DNA from: Schistocephalus solidus
Taxonomy: Eukaryota > Platyhelminthes > Cestoda > Diphyllobothriidea > Diphyllobothriidae
Length of the DNA: 64,000 bases
Direction of reading: 5' to 3'
Assembly: GCA_017591395.1 (NCBI GenBank)
Contig: WEDG01007471.1
Span: forward strand, 1-64,000
Part shown: one piece after another, positions 33,119 through 47,115 of the stretch
How the letters are laid out: every line of letters starts with the position of its first letter
How positions within the stretch are numbered: the stretch's first letter is position 1
Notes under the pieces: generated by a model
Database searches by the model: none
Seen by the model: only the letters and a program-made list of their open reading frames with translations
What the model was told of the DNA's origin: nothing
Program-made: the position numbers and the translations under genes

Positions 33119-34879
33119 GTTGTCTCGTCAGTTCCGATCGGGAATATTAGCAATGGCAGGTGGACGATCGTTTACGGGACTCTGAATTTGGCGAAGGTTT
33201 GTCAGGTGAAATGCAGGAATCTTTGAATAGTCCTCAGCTCGACAGAAGAAGTTGGATCATTCGTATTTCTATTGACTAGACTCTCCTTTCCATGTTCATC
33301 GCGTATTAATACGATGAATTTTAAAAAGCTAGTGTTTCCTAAAGGTTCGGGTGAGGGGTTTGCCGTAGAAGAAATTAGATCTCTCCACGGTTCGCTGCAA
33401 TCAAAGTCAAACAAATGGCATAGAGTTATCTGCCTAACTTATATATGGACCAGCATCCAATGCTATGTGCCAGTAAAGGTCTGCAGATGGCTTTTACCTA
33501 CCTTGATTTTTGTAAATTGTGTTCTGGTGCCCCGCGTCACTTTGATGTGTAGATCCTCACCAGGTTTTACCCCAACTTTACTACAAGCGTGGAGACATGC
33601 GTAAGATAGGCCAACACCGCTTCACGAAGTCCTCCAGTCAACCCCGCTGCACGTTATGCAAAAATTGTGACTTTAAGGATAAATATGTAGATTTTCTGGG
33701 GATTTTGGCTCTTGTTTATAAATGGTTGGTCAATATCGTGGAGACTTGCATGGCTGTCAATCTTAAGGAAAGGTGGTAAAGGCAATGCCGCTTATGCTGG
33801 AGCTTTGATGCCAATTCTCAATTCAAACGCAACTCCCACGATTTCCCAGTTCACAGTAGGATGGTTTTAAGCTTCACATGGTCTACGTTAAAGCTATTGA
33901 CAGCTCCACCATCGTGAGTAATGATTTACACCGTCTGTTCTTCACCATGAAAGGCACAGGACGGTAAATTTCTCGTGAAATATCTTATAATAATAGCGGT
34001 GCTCAGTCGGAGGCGGGCTCAGGCACAGGGACTGACGGTCGGGTCAGACACCGCCTAATACCTGCACAGTGCCACACATTTTCAAAGAAGGCAGTAGCTC
34101 GGATTTCTCTCCATCCTGAGAGAACTGAGTTACCTTCAGTCGGCAACCCTCCAAGCCACAAATTTTAATGCTTCGGGATAGATTTGTGGAAGTCCGTTTT
34201 CTACTCACCAAAGTCAACCTCTCTCTCGCGTGCACTAGTTGACTATATAAGCCTGACAGAATATGGTGTTGGGAGTACGCGCAGTGGCTGGGGCAGAGTG
34301 AAGCCCACGCCTACGTGTGTCATCACACTCCCATCACGGTAGTCGGATATATGGGGGCGCGCGGACTGTGTGGCCCAATTACTGCGTACCAGGACCCAAT
34401 GTGGCCTCCGTTTTGGTCCAGTGCGTCTTTGGTGTGGCCTCCATTAGTCCGCATAAACGGAACGTGAACTATTTTCTTGTCGGTTACATAGAGCTCCATT
34501 AATTAGCTATTTGAACTTTCCGTAAGCCAAAGATGAAGACCGAAGTCTCATGCCTTGCGTCAATATCTCATCCAGAAGTCAATGTCTTATACTAGCATAA
34601 GCATTAGGCCTTTACATTGCAGGTGTAGGTCAGTTAATTTTCAAAGATATGAGAAGCTGTGAGGTAATATCGCAGCTCTGATATTTCGCAGTCGAGTACC
34701 AACGAAAAGAAGCTTGTTCATGCTGCCTAAAAGCAACTCCAAATCTAGTTCAATTAGAATTGTAGCCCAAATGCAAATCATACAAATATTCCCTGTAAGA
34801 AAACATGGAATGAACTCGAACTGTTACGCGCGTGCCATTTCTTGCTGTGACCTCGTGACAGTTCAACCGTCGCAGATTA
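33119..34879. other. No gene recognised
   Basis: Mixed sequence. A 110-codon plus frame (33272-33604) has no motif. Part of 34280-34440 resembles the 'TTGGTCCAGTGCGTC' block of repeat R2. Confidence 0.4.
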
Positions 34880-35045
34880 CGATGTTCGTGGTGCGCCCCA
34901 GAGTGCGGCTGGTACAGGGTTGGTGTCTTGCAAGTGCATGCGGTTATAGTGATATTACAATGTGTACAACATCGATCGCACTCTCTCGCCCACCTGATCC
35001 TTATCTCACTATAGAGTCAAGAAGAACGTAGGCAAGATAGGACGT
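34880..35045 (+). repeat. Interspersed repeat R2, copy 3
   Basis: 'GCACTCTCTCGCCCACCTGA' followed by 'AGAGTCAAGAAGAACGTAGG', colinear with 16348-16410. Confidence 0.45.
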
Positions 35046-36035
35046 AGTGGTTACCGAAGATAATCAGCATGTCCATGCGTGCCACACACGACTTGTCCAC
35101 GCACAATGAACCTGGATTTCACAGATAACAGCCATGGCTCAGATCCTAATTGAGTGGGAGTGCCATAGAGTCCACAGTAATAAGGACCCAGTACAGCCTG
35201 ACACTCTGTCTCTAGAGAAGGGCCGAGTTATTTTGTCAGTTGTCAGAACTTCACGACACGACGTTACTGCTTACCGTAGTAGACTGAAGCGCCTCGGAGT
35301 GTTTGTAATTAGGAATATATGCAGAGTACCGTGGGGACGGAGTTCCCCAGAAGCTACCACAATCTCTCTTCCAGCACTCAGACGCTAGTTCAATATCCAA
35401 ACCTGCCAGCCATCTGACATGGAGAATTGGCGCAGGTAGCTGGCGTGGCGTGATTTTGAGGATAAAAGTGTTACCATCCCCCATGTGTGGCATTATTTGT
35501 GGGTGCACAGCTCTAATAACGCATGCCGAGGCTTCATCTAATTCCCTTGTTGGTCAACCGCATCGCCGTGTGGCTTGTTTTAGGGGCATGCTGGTATACC
35601 GTAGTGTGTAAAAGACGTCATTGCTACCTCAACGCATTTTAGTTGTCCCAGCTCAAGTAAAACAAAGTCTCAGAACACGAAGCCCTGTCCAAATTCATTT
35701 CCAAGATTTCGTCTTTAATTTGAGTGTCAGGTCTGTTTTAGTTCCTAGGGCCCTTCGAACGGGTTTCCGTCACTCGCTAACACAAGTGCAGATCCGATCG
35801 TTTGGCAGTAAATAACCCTCCAAGTAGCCCAGCCAAGGCTGCTTGGGCGTCTTCTAGGAGTATTGGTACCTTTCTCGGACAACACTATCTCATGAGCTCA
35901 AAATCCACCTGAATTAACAAAAAGACTGCATAACGAAGGTTTTAGATTTCGGAAGGAGAAGATGTGATCGCTGGAACAAGAAACTTATTGGACTTTCCTT
36001 TCGGATCCTCGCTCGAAACAACCATCAGAGACAGT

Positions 36036-36125
36036 TGCAGATAAGGAGACAATGGAGACTGGATAGGCAATTTCTGGTTTATTAACCGTCATCAGCCAGT
36101 CATACCCAAGCCCAGTTGTTGAACC
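36036..36125 (-). repeat. tRNA-derived SINE, copy S2, body only
   Basis: The minus strand carries GACTGG-CTGATGA (36101-36089), a hairpin GGTTAATAAACC, GAAA and CCAGTC (36062-36057). Both six-base strands of stem I are intact. The tRNA head is missing. Confidence 0.65.
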
Positions 36126-39100
36126 ATCAGAGAAAATTCGGAAGTATATAAAGAAATGCAAAAAAATAATGAAAAATCGGTGTAAATTGGGTTTTGTGTT
36201 TTGGTCTATATATCGAGTGCTGGGAATGAAGCGCTAGATTAAAAAGAGAAGAAAATCTATGAAGTAGCTAGGCGGAAATTACGGAGTGGCAGGGATTGGC
36301 TGAAGGTAGAGGCGGAATTTTTCCTAGGCCAAGCATCCACTGAGAACGCGTGGAGGACGGTCAAGGTTATACAGCGAAACATCTATCATATTCCACGCTT
36401 TATGCTGTCAGCAGTAGACGTTACATAGCGAATTCTAGGCAAATAGTGTTTTCACCTCAAGAGCTCAAGTGTTAGATGTTTAAGGACGAAAAAATTAATT
36501 GTTATTGCCAAAAATATAGGGTAGCAAATAAGTTCTCATTAGATCGGACGGGAAAGGTTTATTTTTGCACCGGAAAAGGCAAAAATTGGGGATGGAAAGG
36601 ATAATTTTATCCTTTAAATTGCAGTAATCTAATACAGCATGATAAAATATGAGTCTTCCTAGACGAACATCGCTGGAATATATCGCTGGGCTTTCTCCCG
36701 TAGGCCTTAATGATTGCGATGTTCCACATTTCGGTATGGAACAGTAGAACAGAGAAACATGGAATTAATTAAAAGATATCGTGAATTCGGGCTGGGGTAA
36801 AAAAATGCGAAATAAGAGGCATCACTTCGCATTTTTTCTGGAAGGGGCCATGCGGGGATTTTCGCACAATGCCCCATCCAGGCCCGCCGAATCCCCGTTG
36901 CTGCTCCGGGGGCTTGATGGGGCAGGTGCTAGCAGGGAATTTACCGTGGAAGAGCTTTATTTTCATCCCTGAGAAATACATCAGGAAACAAATATCTTAG
37001 GACAGAGTCGGAATTTAGCATTTAAAGGATAATTTTAATTTCGAAAAAAATACACCCTTAATCACATTAAATATGATAAGGTAGGGAATGTTTTCTTTGC
37101 TTGGTAACGTTAGGAGGACGTATGCGATAAGTGCCAAATTTTGTTGGGTTCTATTTTATTTTAGGCCTATGTCAAGGAAGCAAGGTAACCGAGAAAGCAA
37201 CCGCATAGGCAAGGAGATGACCCCATTTTGCGTCTGCTAAAAAGAATCTGTTTCAGTGTAGTCTAACGTGAAGGCAAACGAGATGTAGACAGCAAAATAG
37301 CCTAAGCTATGCAAACAAAACCTGGAAAACAGGGCTACTCAAATGATAAAAGTAGGTTAAACGTAAGGCTGTACACTAGTACCTCGCCAAAAGTTTATAT
37401 GCAGAAATGCAGGTTCATTTTCAAAGTCAAATATTCTGCTGAATTACGAAACGACTGTGAATAGCAGAGTCTTCTTGACTCTGTCATAACATCAGTCACA
37501 GGGGGTGAGGAAAGAGAGAGAGAGAAAGCGGTAAAGGCAGCGCACGTCTGTTGTTTCCGAAAACTTACTCTTCAAGGAAAATAGGGCACTTTGGAGGAGG
37601 CTTCTCGCGCACCCAAGGCGCGGCAAATGCAATAATAACAGTTTTTTGCTGACTGACCGACAAGGAGGTTAGTTAAGGGATCGGCAGCCGTTCGGTTAGA
37701 CACGAGGTTGGATATCGAATTTGAAGGGCGCGAAGATCAACGCTGCAAGGACAATGCCGGTAGATTTAGCAGCCAATTACTGGCGTGGAGAGTCGCTCGT
37801 TTAAACAAAGTTTCCAGCTAAAAAAGAAAAAAGAACAATGTGGAAAGATTTTAAACTTCAAAAGTGGAGTAAATAGGAAGTAAGGTTACAATAAAGCTTT
37901 GAGCAGGTTCGAGTTAAAATACTTAGGCAGTTTTTAGTTCTAATTCTGATAAGATCCGGTATGACCCAATTTCAAGTGACAGATTACGTCAAAACAACAT
38001 GTCTTTAGAATCATGGAAATAAGAGTAATAATGCGTAGCGCACAGAGTTCTGTAATGAACATGTTGAACTTATAGCTGCAAGCTTAGGGACATCATGTAG
38101 GAGAATATCAGCCCTATAACTTATACACCAGTCACCAGTTGTACAACCCATAAAAATGTAGAACTAACCATTCCACACTTCCGCTCAGCTGCCAATTCAA
38201 TATTTTTAAGCTGTAGACCTTGAGCCTTGTTGCTGACCAAGTCGTGGAAAACGTACGTTGCCATTGGGAACATTGTCACCCTTTGCGTTCGTCTCCGTCC
38301 ACTAGACTACTTCCACATCCCGTAAATAGCGCCTAGACAGTCTTTGTGCCTGGAGGCATTTCTTGTTGCACTTTGCGCACCTCTTAAGTCAAAAATCATA
38401 CCAATCAGTCGAGTTTCTATTGACAGACCACACTATTGGGTGGTGAGTGCGAGAACGCTTCGTATTCCTCCGCTAGTTTTCAGAATTCTAACAACCTGTT
38501 CGCGGGATAGTGTCCACAGTCTCTTCCCGCCTGCTGTTGCACACATCACAGAAATTCACTTTCCTTTTACTTCCAAACATTAAACCTGCTATCAGCATCA
38601 TGCCACAAATGGCAATGCCTTTATTTTTTTTCAACATCCTAACTTACAGTCTCGCATATTTCCTTGTATTTTTTTGTATTTTAGACACGCATTTGATCGC
38701 GTGAAAAAACTTTCATGCGGACACAACAAACCGGTTACCTGGTTGGGCTTACCTGAGTTAAATAAGTAAAAAATCTTTATAAATAAAGTTCGGAGGGCAC
38801 TTAGCACCATGTCTAACCAAACGACTAGCAGATTAGCATAACTTACCTGAACGTCATGCGTTAAATGTTGTGTATTTATTCTCAAACAATGATAGCACAC
38901 AAGTAAACGAAACAATACATCCATCGAGATGCACCCGGAAATCTGACGACCAATGTCACAATGAGTGCTGATGGTTTCAATGCATCCTTGTGCAAAATGT
39001 TATTTAAAATTCGACTTGGCCCGCAAACACTCATTTTCTTCGAAGAGCATTTCGGTAAATTTTAAAATTCACCCTTCTAGAGGACCTTGTAATCATTGCC

Positions 39101-39949
39101 AAAGTATCATAGCACAGGCTCAGATGGTATCCCGGTCACCATTTTTAAAGAGCCAGGTTAATTTTACGGGGTTGTCGCTCTTGCGCAATCAATTTGACCT
39201 CGCTCCTCTCAACATACGTAATCAATCATGCTCAATCAATTTGACCTCGCTCCTGTACGTCCTGTCTACATAATTTATGATGTTCTTTCACTATAAGCTC
39301 TTTAATTACTTGAAAAACTCAACAAACTCTGATCACAGATAATCAATTACTGTTTTATATTTAGAATTTATATTTGGATAGCACTGGCAAGGCACTGTCT
39401 AAGCAAACATTAGTAACGAAATAAAGTTATGAGAATGTGTGCAGATAAAATGTACAAATACTTAATACTGTAGACAGAACTTGTCCTGCTAGGTCAACAG
39501 TAAGCGATGTTTTGAAATTAATAGTACACTAGAAAGATAGGCAGTAAAAAACTCCTACCTTAAAAATGGAGGCAGAGTTCAGTAGGCCTTCATTTTCGAA
39601 TAGAAGGTAGGAGAAAAAAACTGCTTATGAAAATAAGGTCAGGCGGTAGAGTAAGGAATTATTGCAGTAGCATTTCAGAATGAGATAATGAAACGTTGAG
39701 ATGGTTCATTCTTGATCAATTAGGCGTATGAAACAAAATCTCAGGAAAATGTGCAAATGAACTTGAGGCCTGAGCATCTTAGGATCCACAATTGAATTTT
39801 GATGATGATAAGTATCTAACAAAACGGCAGGATTTTAGACAGTGGACCACCGAATGTGTACGTCCGAATGACTTCCTCATCGTAGCAACCTGGTGATATA
39901 AGGAGACATCATGGTTCATGAGGGACTCGAGGTTGCGAAAATATAGTTT
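36126..39949. other. No gene recognised
   Basis: Mostly AT-rich. It holds a minus-strand R2 copy at about 37460-37560 (TCTTCTTGACTCTGTCAT, then a GAGA run), a GC-richer patch at 36830-36950, a 22-base direct repeat CAATCAATTTGACCTCGCTC at 39186 and again at 39233, and probably the 3' UTR of LINE family C near 39.6-39.95 kb. None of the open frames shows a motif. Confidence 0.4.
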
Positions 39950-42330
39950 CAAGAGGATCACCTAAATTCGCGATGATCCTTTCTCCGAGTCATGGGGAAT
40001 GCTACTGGAAAAAGATGAGGAAAATAAAAGTTTAATAGAATTAGTGTTAATATAAATGTGCAGTCTGCGCTTGATTGCAGATAATATAGTTAACGACCTT
40101 ATTTCAAGTGGTAAGTTATTCTTAAGACAGCTTTACCTAGAAGCAAATAATAGGGAGCGTTTACACGTGGAGGATGCAGGAGGAGGTATAATAAGTGCAA
40201 CCTTTTTTAGATTATAAGGAAGACTAACGGGGGTAATGACAGAAAGCTTGGGGAGAGATGAGCTATTATTTTGTCCAAAAAGAAGACAAAAGCCTGCTTC
40301 CAGTCTCCTGACCCAAAGAAATTTTAGCTTCATCAGCTGGCATCTAGTTGAGTAGGAAGTTTTAGAAAGAGTCGGATGCAGGAGTTTTATGTGAAACGTC
40401 TTTGGAAATTTTCAATTTTTGAACGGCTAGATTCGTTCATTAAACCGAAGAAAGAACAGGAAAATTCAACAATAGGGAGTACATACATACGATAAAGTCT
40501 TAATTTAATTTCAAGAAGGCATAAATTCTAAGAAATAGAGCCACAAATCTGAGCAGCTTTGGCCGTAATTCTATCGGCATTAGGCTCAAGATCTAATTTA
40601 TTGGTGTAGCTTAAGCCCAAGTCCTTAAAAATCACAGGTTGCGGCAGACTTACAGGCCCAAAACTCATGTAACGAAACTAAGAAGGTGAGATCTCCGTTC
40701 GCCATGTGGAGCTCCAAGCCGAAAGAGCGTCTAAGTCTGAATGAATTTGTTCTAGGCATCGTTTGGTCGTAGAGTTAGAGAAGGAATACGTGCATTTGAG
40801 GTTATCAGCATAAATATAAGATTGAGAATGTTAAGCTATCGAAGAAATATCATTTATTTAAAGTAAGAACAACAAATGTCCTAACACGATACCTTAAGGG
40901 ACACCACTAACAATCGGGGTAGCACTAGAGTATGAGTACCCCACTAAAACCTTTTGCTTTCGATCATATAGGTATGATCTAATAAAGTCAGTAAGGGGAC
41001 TACAAAATTCATAGCTTCTAATTTAGCAAGAATTCGTCTATGAAGCCCTTTATCGAATGCCTTTTTAAGATCAAAATAGATAACTACTACAGACAGATGA
41101 TCATTCCAAGAGAGATTAGTAGATTTAGAAAAGACATGTGGCAGGTTTCACAAGAGTGGTCCGGTAAAAAGCCGTGTTTGGAAAAAGTTGATAATTTGAT
41201 TACTAATGCAAAAATCCGTGATTTGTTTTGCAATTAGTTTTTCGAAGAGTTTAGCAAGAGAGGGCGTTTTATGAGCACCGCGATAGTTATGAATGTCAGG
41301 TCGGGAACTAGATTTAAATCTGGTATTATTATAATAGAAGTATTCCAATAAATGGGGAAGAAACCGTTTTCGATAAAAACTTAGTATAATTTGCTTAGTA
41401 GAGGTGGAAAATCTCTAAGACGATTAATAAGTGAGTTTGGAGTGTTATCAGTTACAACCGAATGTGAATTTTTTAGGTGAGTTATTTCTTTTTTGAATAC
41501 GTGAAGGCGAGAAATTAATGGTTGTTAGAAGTGAATTTGAATTTGAAAGCAGAGGAAATGAGGGAGTGAGGCTAGTTTCAGTGGTAAAGTGGTTGCCAAA
41601 AACGAATTTAACAATTCTGCTTTGCCCAAATCCTCTGTAAAGAGATTTTTGTTACAGTCAAGTTAAGAAGGGGGTTACATTCAGATGCTTAGCCGATGAC
41701 CGAACATGGAAGATTTGAGCAACAGATTTGGATGAATTGGCAACATTTAGTGCCCAAAACTCCCCATGCTTATCACGCGCGAGCCTAATTTTTCGATGCT
41801 ATCCTTAAGTGAACAGACAAGGAGCTTTTAGATGGATCTGCAAGTTGCTTTCGTAAATTTTTAAGTCTGTTTGGGAGAAGATGTGGAACAGTAGAACAAG
41901 CTGTATTTGAATTAAAAATCTAACACGGGGTAAAAGCCTGGATTGTTTCTGTGAGGCTCTGCAAGAGCTCATGGAAAAAGTTTGGATCGTTGATTGAAAA
42001 TATGCTATGCCAATCTAGTGCTTACGAAATTATTTATTTATTCATGGTTTGTGTTAGCAAAGTCGAGGTTATTGCATTTAACCTCAGGCTTTGTAAGAAG
42101 GGAGACGGTAAAACAACAGTGGATTAGTGCGTGATCACTTGTGAATAGATCACAAAGAAAATTAATGAAGGGAGGGTGGATATAATTTGTAAAAACTAAA
42201 TCTAATATGTTGTCATTTCTAGTCACTGAACTGACCAGTTGGGATATGTTTGAAAAGTTAATCGTATCAAGTCAAGGTCGTGTGCAAATAACCACCAATT
42301 ATTTGCTCTCCAACTTGGACAATTTGATCT
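39950..42330 (-). mobile_element. LINE family C, 3' part, minus strand
   Basis: From right to left: endonuclease end 'TRNDNILDLVFTN' and 'SDHALIHCCF' (42240-42100); reverse transcriptase 'DIHNYRGAHKTPSLAKLFEK' (about 41300-41240), 'SGVP.GIVLGHLLFLL' near 40910, a 'YADNLK' box near 40810 (Asn in place of the second catalytic Asp), and a C-terminal part with 'GPVSLPQPVIFKDLGLSY' near 40640 and 'FLWVRRLEAGFCLLFG' near 40310. Many breaks. Its 5' part continues beyond the inserted family-A LINE, at 47116-49040. Confidence 0.75.
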
Positions 42331-42699
42331 TGTTACCACTTCACTAGGACTGATCCGGACAATATTGTTTCAACTGCATGTACTTACTTGCTTCCTGCTC
42401 ATCTGGAATTCTTTTGTGCCGAAATTCGTCAAAAACGGATCAAATTGGAATTTGTTTATCATCTTATTCGTTGACTGCGCAGGCTCTGCACCAATAAAAA
42501 CTGAGAACCACTCAGGGAACCAAACGTGTACAACCTCGTGAAGATCTGAAGTTATCCAGGACCTTCGATATCTCCGAACGGCTGAGTCGTTCCTGAATAT
42601 CCTTCATACCGTTTATAGTATTTTTCAAAAGCGTTTTTGAACAAGTATAAACATTTTTGCTCATATTGCATTAAATACTCGCCATACTCCAAAGCCAGT

Positions 42700-45600
42700 C
42701 GGAAATTTTCGTTATACGCTCAAAGGAGAACATACTTTTTCCCAGTGTTTTAACATTTATGGACTCAAAACAATTGTTTGCTAGCAACAGAACCAGTCAC
42801 GGAACTTCCTTTAAAGGAAAGCCTGTTGAGCTGGCTTCGACATCCACGACTGGCACTCCATCAGTTTATACTTGTAACCAAAAACCAGCAAAGCGCTCAA
42901 AAGCGTAATGGCAGCCAAATCCGTTGGCTACGAGGACGAATCTTGCGTTGGATGTTCTTATATTTTTACTAAGAGTTCAAAAACTGGAAAATGAGCTTGC
43001 AGACTTAAGGAAGCTCTTGCAAGATAACATTACTCGACGAAATACGCTTAGCAATATTCCAGTTAAAAAGGCAGTGACTAAAGCACGAAAAGTATCAAAA
43101 ACTACAACTGGTTACAGCTCACAATGTTCGGACGCGATTACCCTTAACGACCGGATAACAGGAGCACAGTCTCTGAATCCTACGGACGACGACCAGAGCA
43201 AACCACAAATCTCATCCTGCTATCTTGGGTGTTATAAAGAGCCCGTAGTTGAATCCGAAGAAACAAACGAGTGGCAAGCTGCAATGGGGAAACACCACAA
43301 CAGGAGGACAAAGTCACAATCAACTCTGATGGATTCATTGAAGCCTTCAGATGAGAGTTTGGTCAGAGGTAGACTTAATCCCAACGAGAGCTCTGTAAAC
43401 CGTTCTCGTGCCCCTAAGGAGAACTCAGGAGGAAGCGAAAATTCCAAGCACCAGGATCGACAACAGTGTTTAGTTATTCAGGGTTTGCACGAGTCAACTG
43501 CAGTCCGACCAGAAGACCGTGTCACCGAAGACCTTGCTTCGTTTAATGGCCTCCTAAACCAGTTGCTCCCACCGGGCGTGGAAGTAAAAGTTATTAAAGC
43601 ATTCCGGATCGGCAAAAAGTCTGAAGACAGCCTAGGAACGCCGCGACCGCGACCGCTGAAAATAATGCTAGAGAGCAAAGACCAAATCAAGGCGATCCTA
43701 TCCAAAAAAACTAACCTACGTCACTCGCATAAAGAGGTTTTTTTCAACCGGACTACTCCCCTGCGGAAAGGCTGAAACGCCGGGAACTTGTCTTGGAACT
43801 ACAATCAAGACTGAAGGCTGGCGAACACAATCTGGCTATTTTCAAGGGGAAGGTAGTTCAAAAGAATACGAATTTTCCATTGAACCAACCGATTGTTCTG
43901 AGGACAACGGCAGCCACCTCACTAACGCCAAAACCATCAGGGAACCAATTGCCAAAAAGAGATGTCAGAACTGATTCCGTAACGCCCAGCGTTCTCACTA
44001 AAGAAACCAGAGTTACCGAAAATCATCACGAAACGGAAAAGACATACGACCTTGACGTTAGAGGAGACGCAGTTGGGCCCATAAAATTGACAAACGCAAC
44101 AGGAAATTTGGTTGGCGCAAAATTGAAGTGCTTGTATACAAATGCGCAAAGCCTTTTATCTAAAACTTGATGAGTTAAAAATTTGCCTTGCCGAAGTATC
44201 TCCGGATGTGATAGCAGTAACCGAAACCTGGCTGTCGGGCAGTATTCTAGATAGCGAAATAACATTGTCTGGGTACCAAATATATCGGAGGGACAGAGAA
44301 AACCGACAGGGTGGTGGAATAATTGTGTATGTGAAAGACGTGCTAATAGTGTCTGACAAGACGAGCAAGTTTGCGTGCAGCACTGAAGCCATATGGTTGA
44401 ACATCAAGGCTCTTGGCTCTCCATGTCTAGATGTCCTCATTGTCTATCGGCCACCTAGGATAGACCGAGTCGCGGACACCCACTTGTTGGAACAATTAGA
44501 AAAGTTCTCCAGTAGACCTAATGTAATGATTATGGGTGACTTCAACGCACCAGGAATTAACTGGAGCACTGTTCAATCATCATGCCCGAAATCAACTTTT
44601 TGATTATGTTTTTCTGCAAAAAGACCTTGAATGCACTCCTCACACAGCATGTCCCTTTCCCCACCAGAACACGTGAAGGACAAAGGGCTAACTGTCTTGA
44701 CCTGGTTTTCACGAAAACATCAGGCAGCATTGACGAGATTATTTCAATGCCTCCGCTCGGTCGTAGTGATCACGTGGTGCTTATATGGGACTACTCCTTA
44801 TTCTCCGTTGCCCCTGCTATAGAGGAAAAACGGCGTAACGTTTGGCGAGGAAACTTTCATCAGATGCGAGCAGATATAACACACATCAACTGGACCTCAA
44901 TATTTTCGAGCACCGTAAACGAAGATTGGGAGTCTTTCCGAAATGTTCTTCTGCAACTTATTGACAACCACTGCCCGCTAACGAGTGTCCATCACAGCAA
45001 GCGTCCTGGGTGGCTAGACAGCAACTTAAAAAGGGAAATAAACAGGAAGCACAAGTTGTGGAGAAAAATATCGCGAGTCTAATCAAGTCGCCTATTTTAA
45101 TAAGTATAAAAGCACAGAGAAACAAAATGAGAAGCCTTATTCTTACAACGCGAAGAGAATTTGAGAAGACTTTGCTGCAAAAAGGCAACGCAGAATCCAA
45201 AGTTAGTCTACAGTTACCTCCGTAGATGTACAAGGAATAAACATCAAATACCGCTGATTAAGACTGCCGTGGGCGTCGAAATTTCTGAAAACAGGGAAAA
45301 AGCCGAGTACTTTTCACAGTTCTACCGCTCAGTCTTCACAAACGAGGCCAGGTTCCTTCGTCCCTCAGTGGATAACCCGCCGACTGCAAGCATTAGCCAC
45401 ATACTATTCTCAGAATTTCTGATCCAAAAAAAAATTAAAAGAACTAAAAGAGTCGAAATCCCCAGGACCAGACGAGCTTCCACCCAAGCTTCTGAAAGAA
45501 CTCGCCAATGAACTTTCCGCACCTTTGTCAGTGCTCTTTCAAAAGTCCTTTGACTCCGGAACACTTCCTTTCGATTGGAAGCTGGCACATATAACTCCCT

Positions 45601-47115
45601 TGTACAAAAGCGGTAGCCGGGCGTCAGTGACAAACTACAGGCCCATAAGCTTAACATGCATCCTTGGTAAGATTATGGAAAGGATCATCAAGAGCGAATT
45701 GGTGAAATTCCTAGAGACTCATAATTTGTTATCAAGCTGTCAACACGGGTTCAGAAAAGGAAGATCATGCACAACGAATTTGCTGTATTCGATCCAGAGG
45801 TGGACCCAAGCACTTGAAGATAGACACGCGGTTCACATTGCCTTCATTGACTTTCAAAAGGCCTTCGATACTGTGCCGCACGAGAGACTGCTTTACAAGC
45901 TAGAAAGAATTGGAATCAGAGGTAACCTCCTCAAGTGGATCGAAAAACTTCCTCGTGGGTCGGCGCCAGGTTGTGTGCATCGGCCAAGAGAGGTCAAGGT
46001 CTGCTGCGGTCGAGAGTGGGGTTCCTCAGGGTTCAGTACTAGGGCCAATACTGTTTTTAATATACGTGAACGATTGTGTCAGGAATCTCGACTGTGAAGC
46101 AGCAATGTTTGCCGACGACATTAAAATCTGGAATGTAATCCAGAGCCCTGCTGACGAAGATAAACTGCAGATCAACCTAACTCGGTTGGAGGAGTGGTCG
46201 AATCATTGGCTTTTGCGGTTCAACGTCGATAAGTGTACAATACTTCGCTTAGGCAACCCGTCTGGATCTGCCGAAAGTAGAAGTTACTTTCTCAACGGTG
46301 AAGCCTTAAAAGACGTGGAAACCCAAAAGGACCTTGGTGTGCTGATGACCACCACCTTAAAACCATCGTCTCACTGCTCGAAAGTGGCGAAGAGGGCAAT
46401 TTCGGTGTTGCATGCCATCAGACGAGCCTTTTTGGATTTCGATGAAGATCTTTTTGCTAAGACCTTTGGAACATTCATTAGGCCACATTTGGAATATGCT
46501 ATGCACGCCTGGAAACCCTGGACAGTTCAAGATCAGAACTGCCTCGAAAGAGTCCAGAGGAAAGCCACCAAAATGGTTAGAAGTCAAAGCTCCTTGCCAT
46601 ATCCCACCCGCCTAATGAATCTTAATCTGTTCCCTTTGAGTTATAGGCAAATGCGTGGTGATCTCCTGCAGACATTCCGCATTGTGAAGGGATTGGATTG
46701 TTGCCTGGAATTCTCGGACTTCTTTGAATTTGCCACCACGACCCATCTCCGAGGTCACCCATTGAAACTGCGTGTCCAGCAGGCGAGACTGGATGTGCGC
46801 AAGTTCTCCTTCTCTGTCAGAGTGGTTAAACCATGGAATGCCCTCCCTGAAGACGTTGTGATGTCACCATCGCTGGAAAGCTTTAAAAGGAACCTTGACA
46901 GTTTTATGTTCCGCAACGAGCCTGAGCGATGAGGCATTTATCTTAACCCTCGAGAGTCGTGCACCACTTGTCAAATTTTATGACCGCCTTTTGTACTTTG
47001 GCAACCCACACGGTTTCTCTGTATACCGCACTTAATTTTACGTTACAAATAGGGTACTCAAAGGCCCATGCCTATTTCCCTCAATAAATTGAATTGAATT
47101 GAATTGAATTGAATA
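42700..47115 (+). mobile_element. CR1-like LINE (family A), nearly full-length copy
   Basis: ORF1 begins at ATG 42759 ('MDSKQLFASNRTSHG') and includes a coiled-coil start ('LRVQKLENELADLRKLLQD') and an RNA-binding block ('PRPLKIMLESKDQIKAI') to about 43870. Endonuclease from 44127: 'LYTNAQSLLSK', 'SPDVIAVTETWLS', 'MIMGDFNAPGINW', 'NCLDLVFTK', 'LGRSDHVVLIW'. Reverse transcriptase from about 45460: 'YRPISLTCILGKIMER', 'FIDFQKAFDTVPHERL', 'SGVPQGSVLGPILF', catalytic 'MFADDIK', 'PLSYRQMRGDLL', 'WNALPEDVV', stop TGA 46930-46932. At least seven frame breaks make it inactive. 3' UTR and a tail of about five GAATT units end at 47114. It sits inside family C. The 5' limit may lie as far left as about 42340. 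Confidence 0.9.
47087..47114 (+). repeat. (GAATT)n tail of the CR1-like LINE
   Basis: Tandem AATTG/GAATT units directly after the LINE 3' UTR. CR1-clade elements end in short tandem repeats rather than poly(A). Confidence 0.9.

Noticed and set aside
36781..36972. Overlapping open frames in a GC-richer patch
   Set aside because: Both strands are open for about 65 codons by composition only; no motif or splice support.
37505..37530. GA-rich run as a possible regulatory GAGA site
   Set aside because: It is part of an R2 repeat copy; no gene start is nearby.
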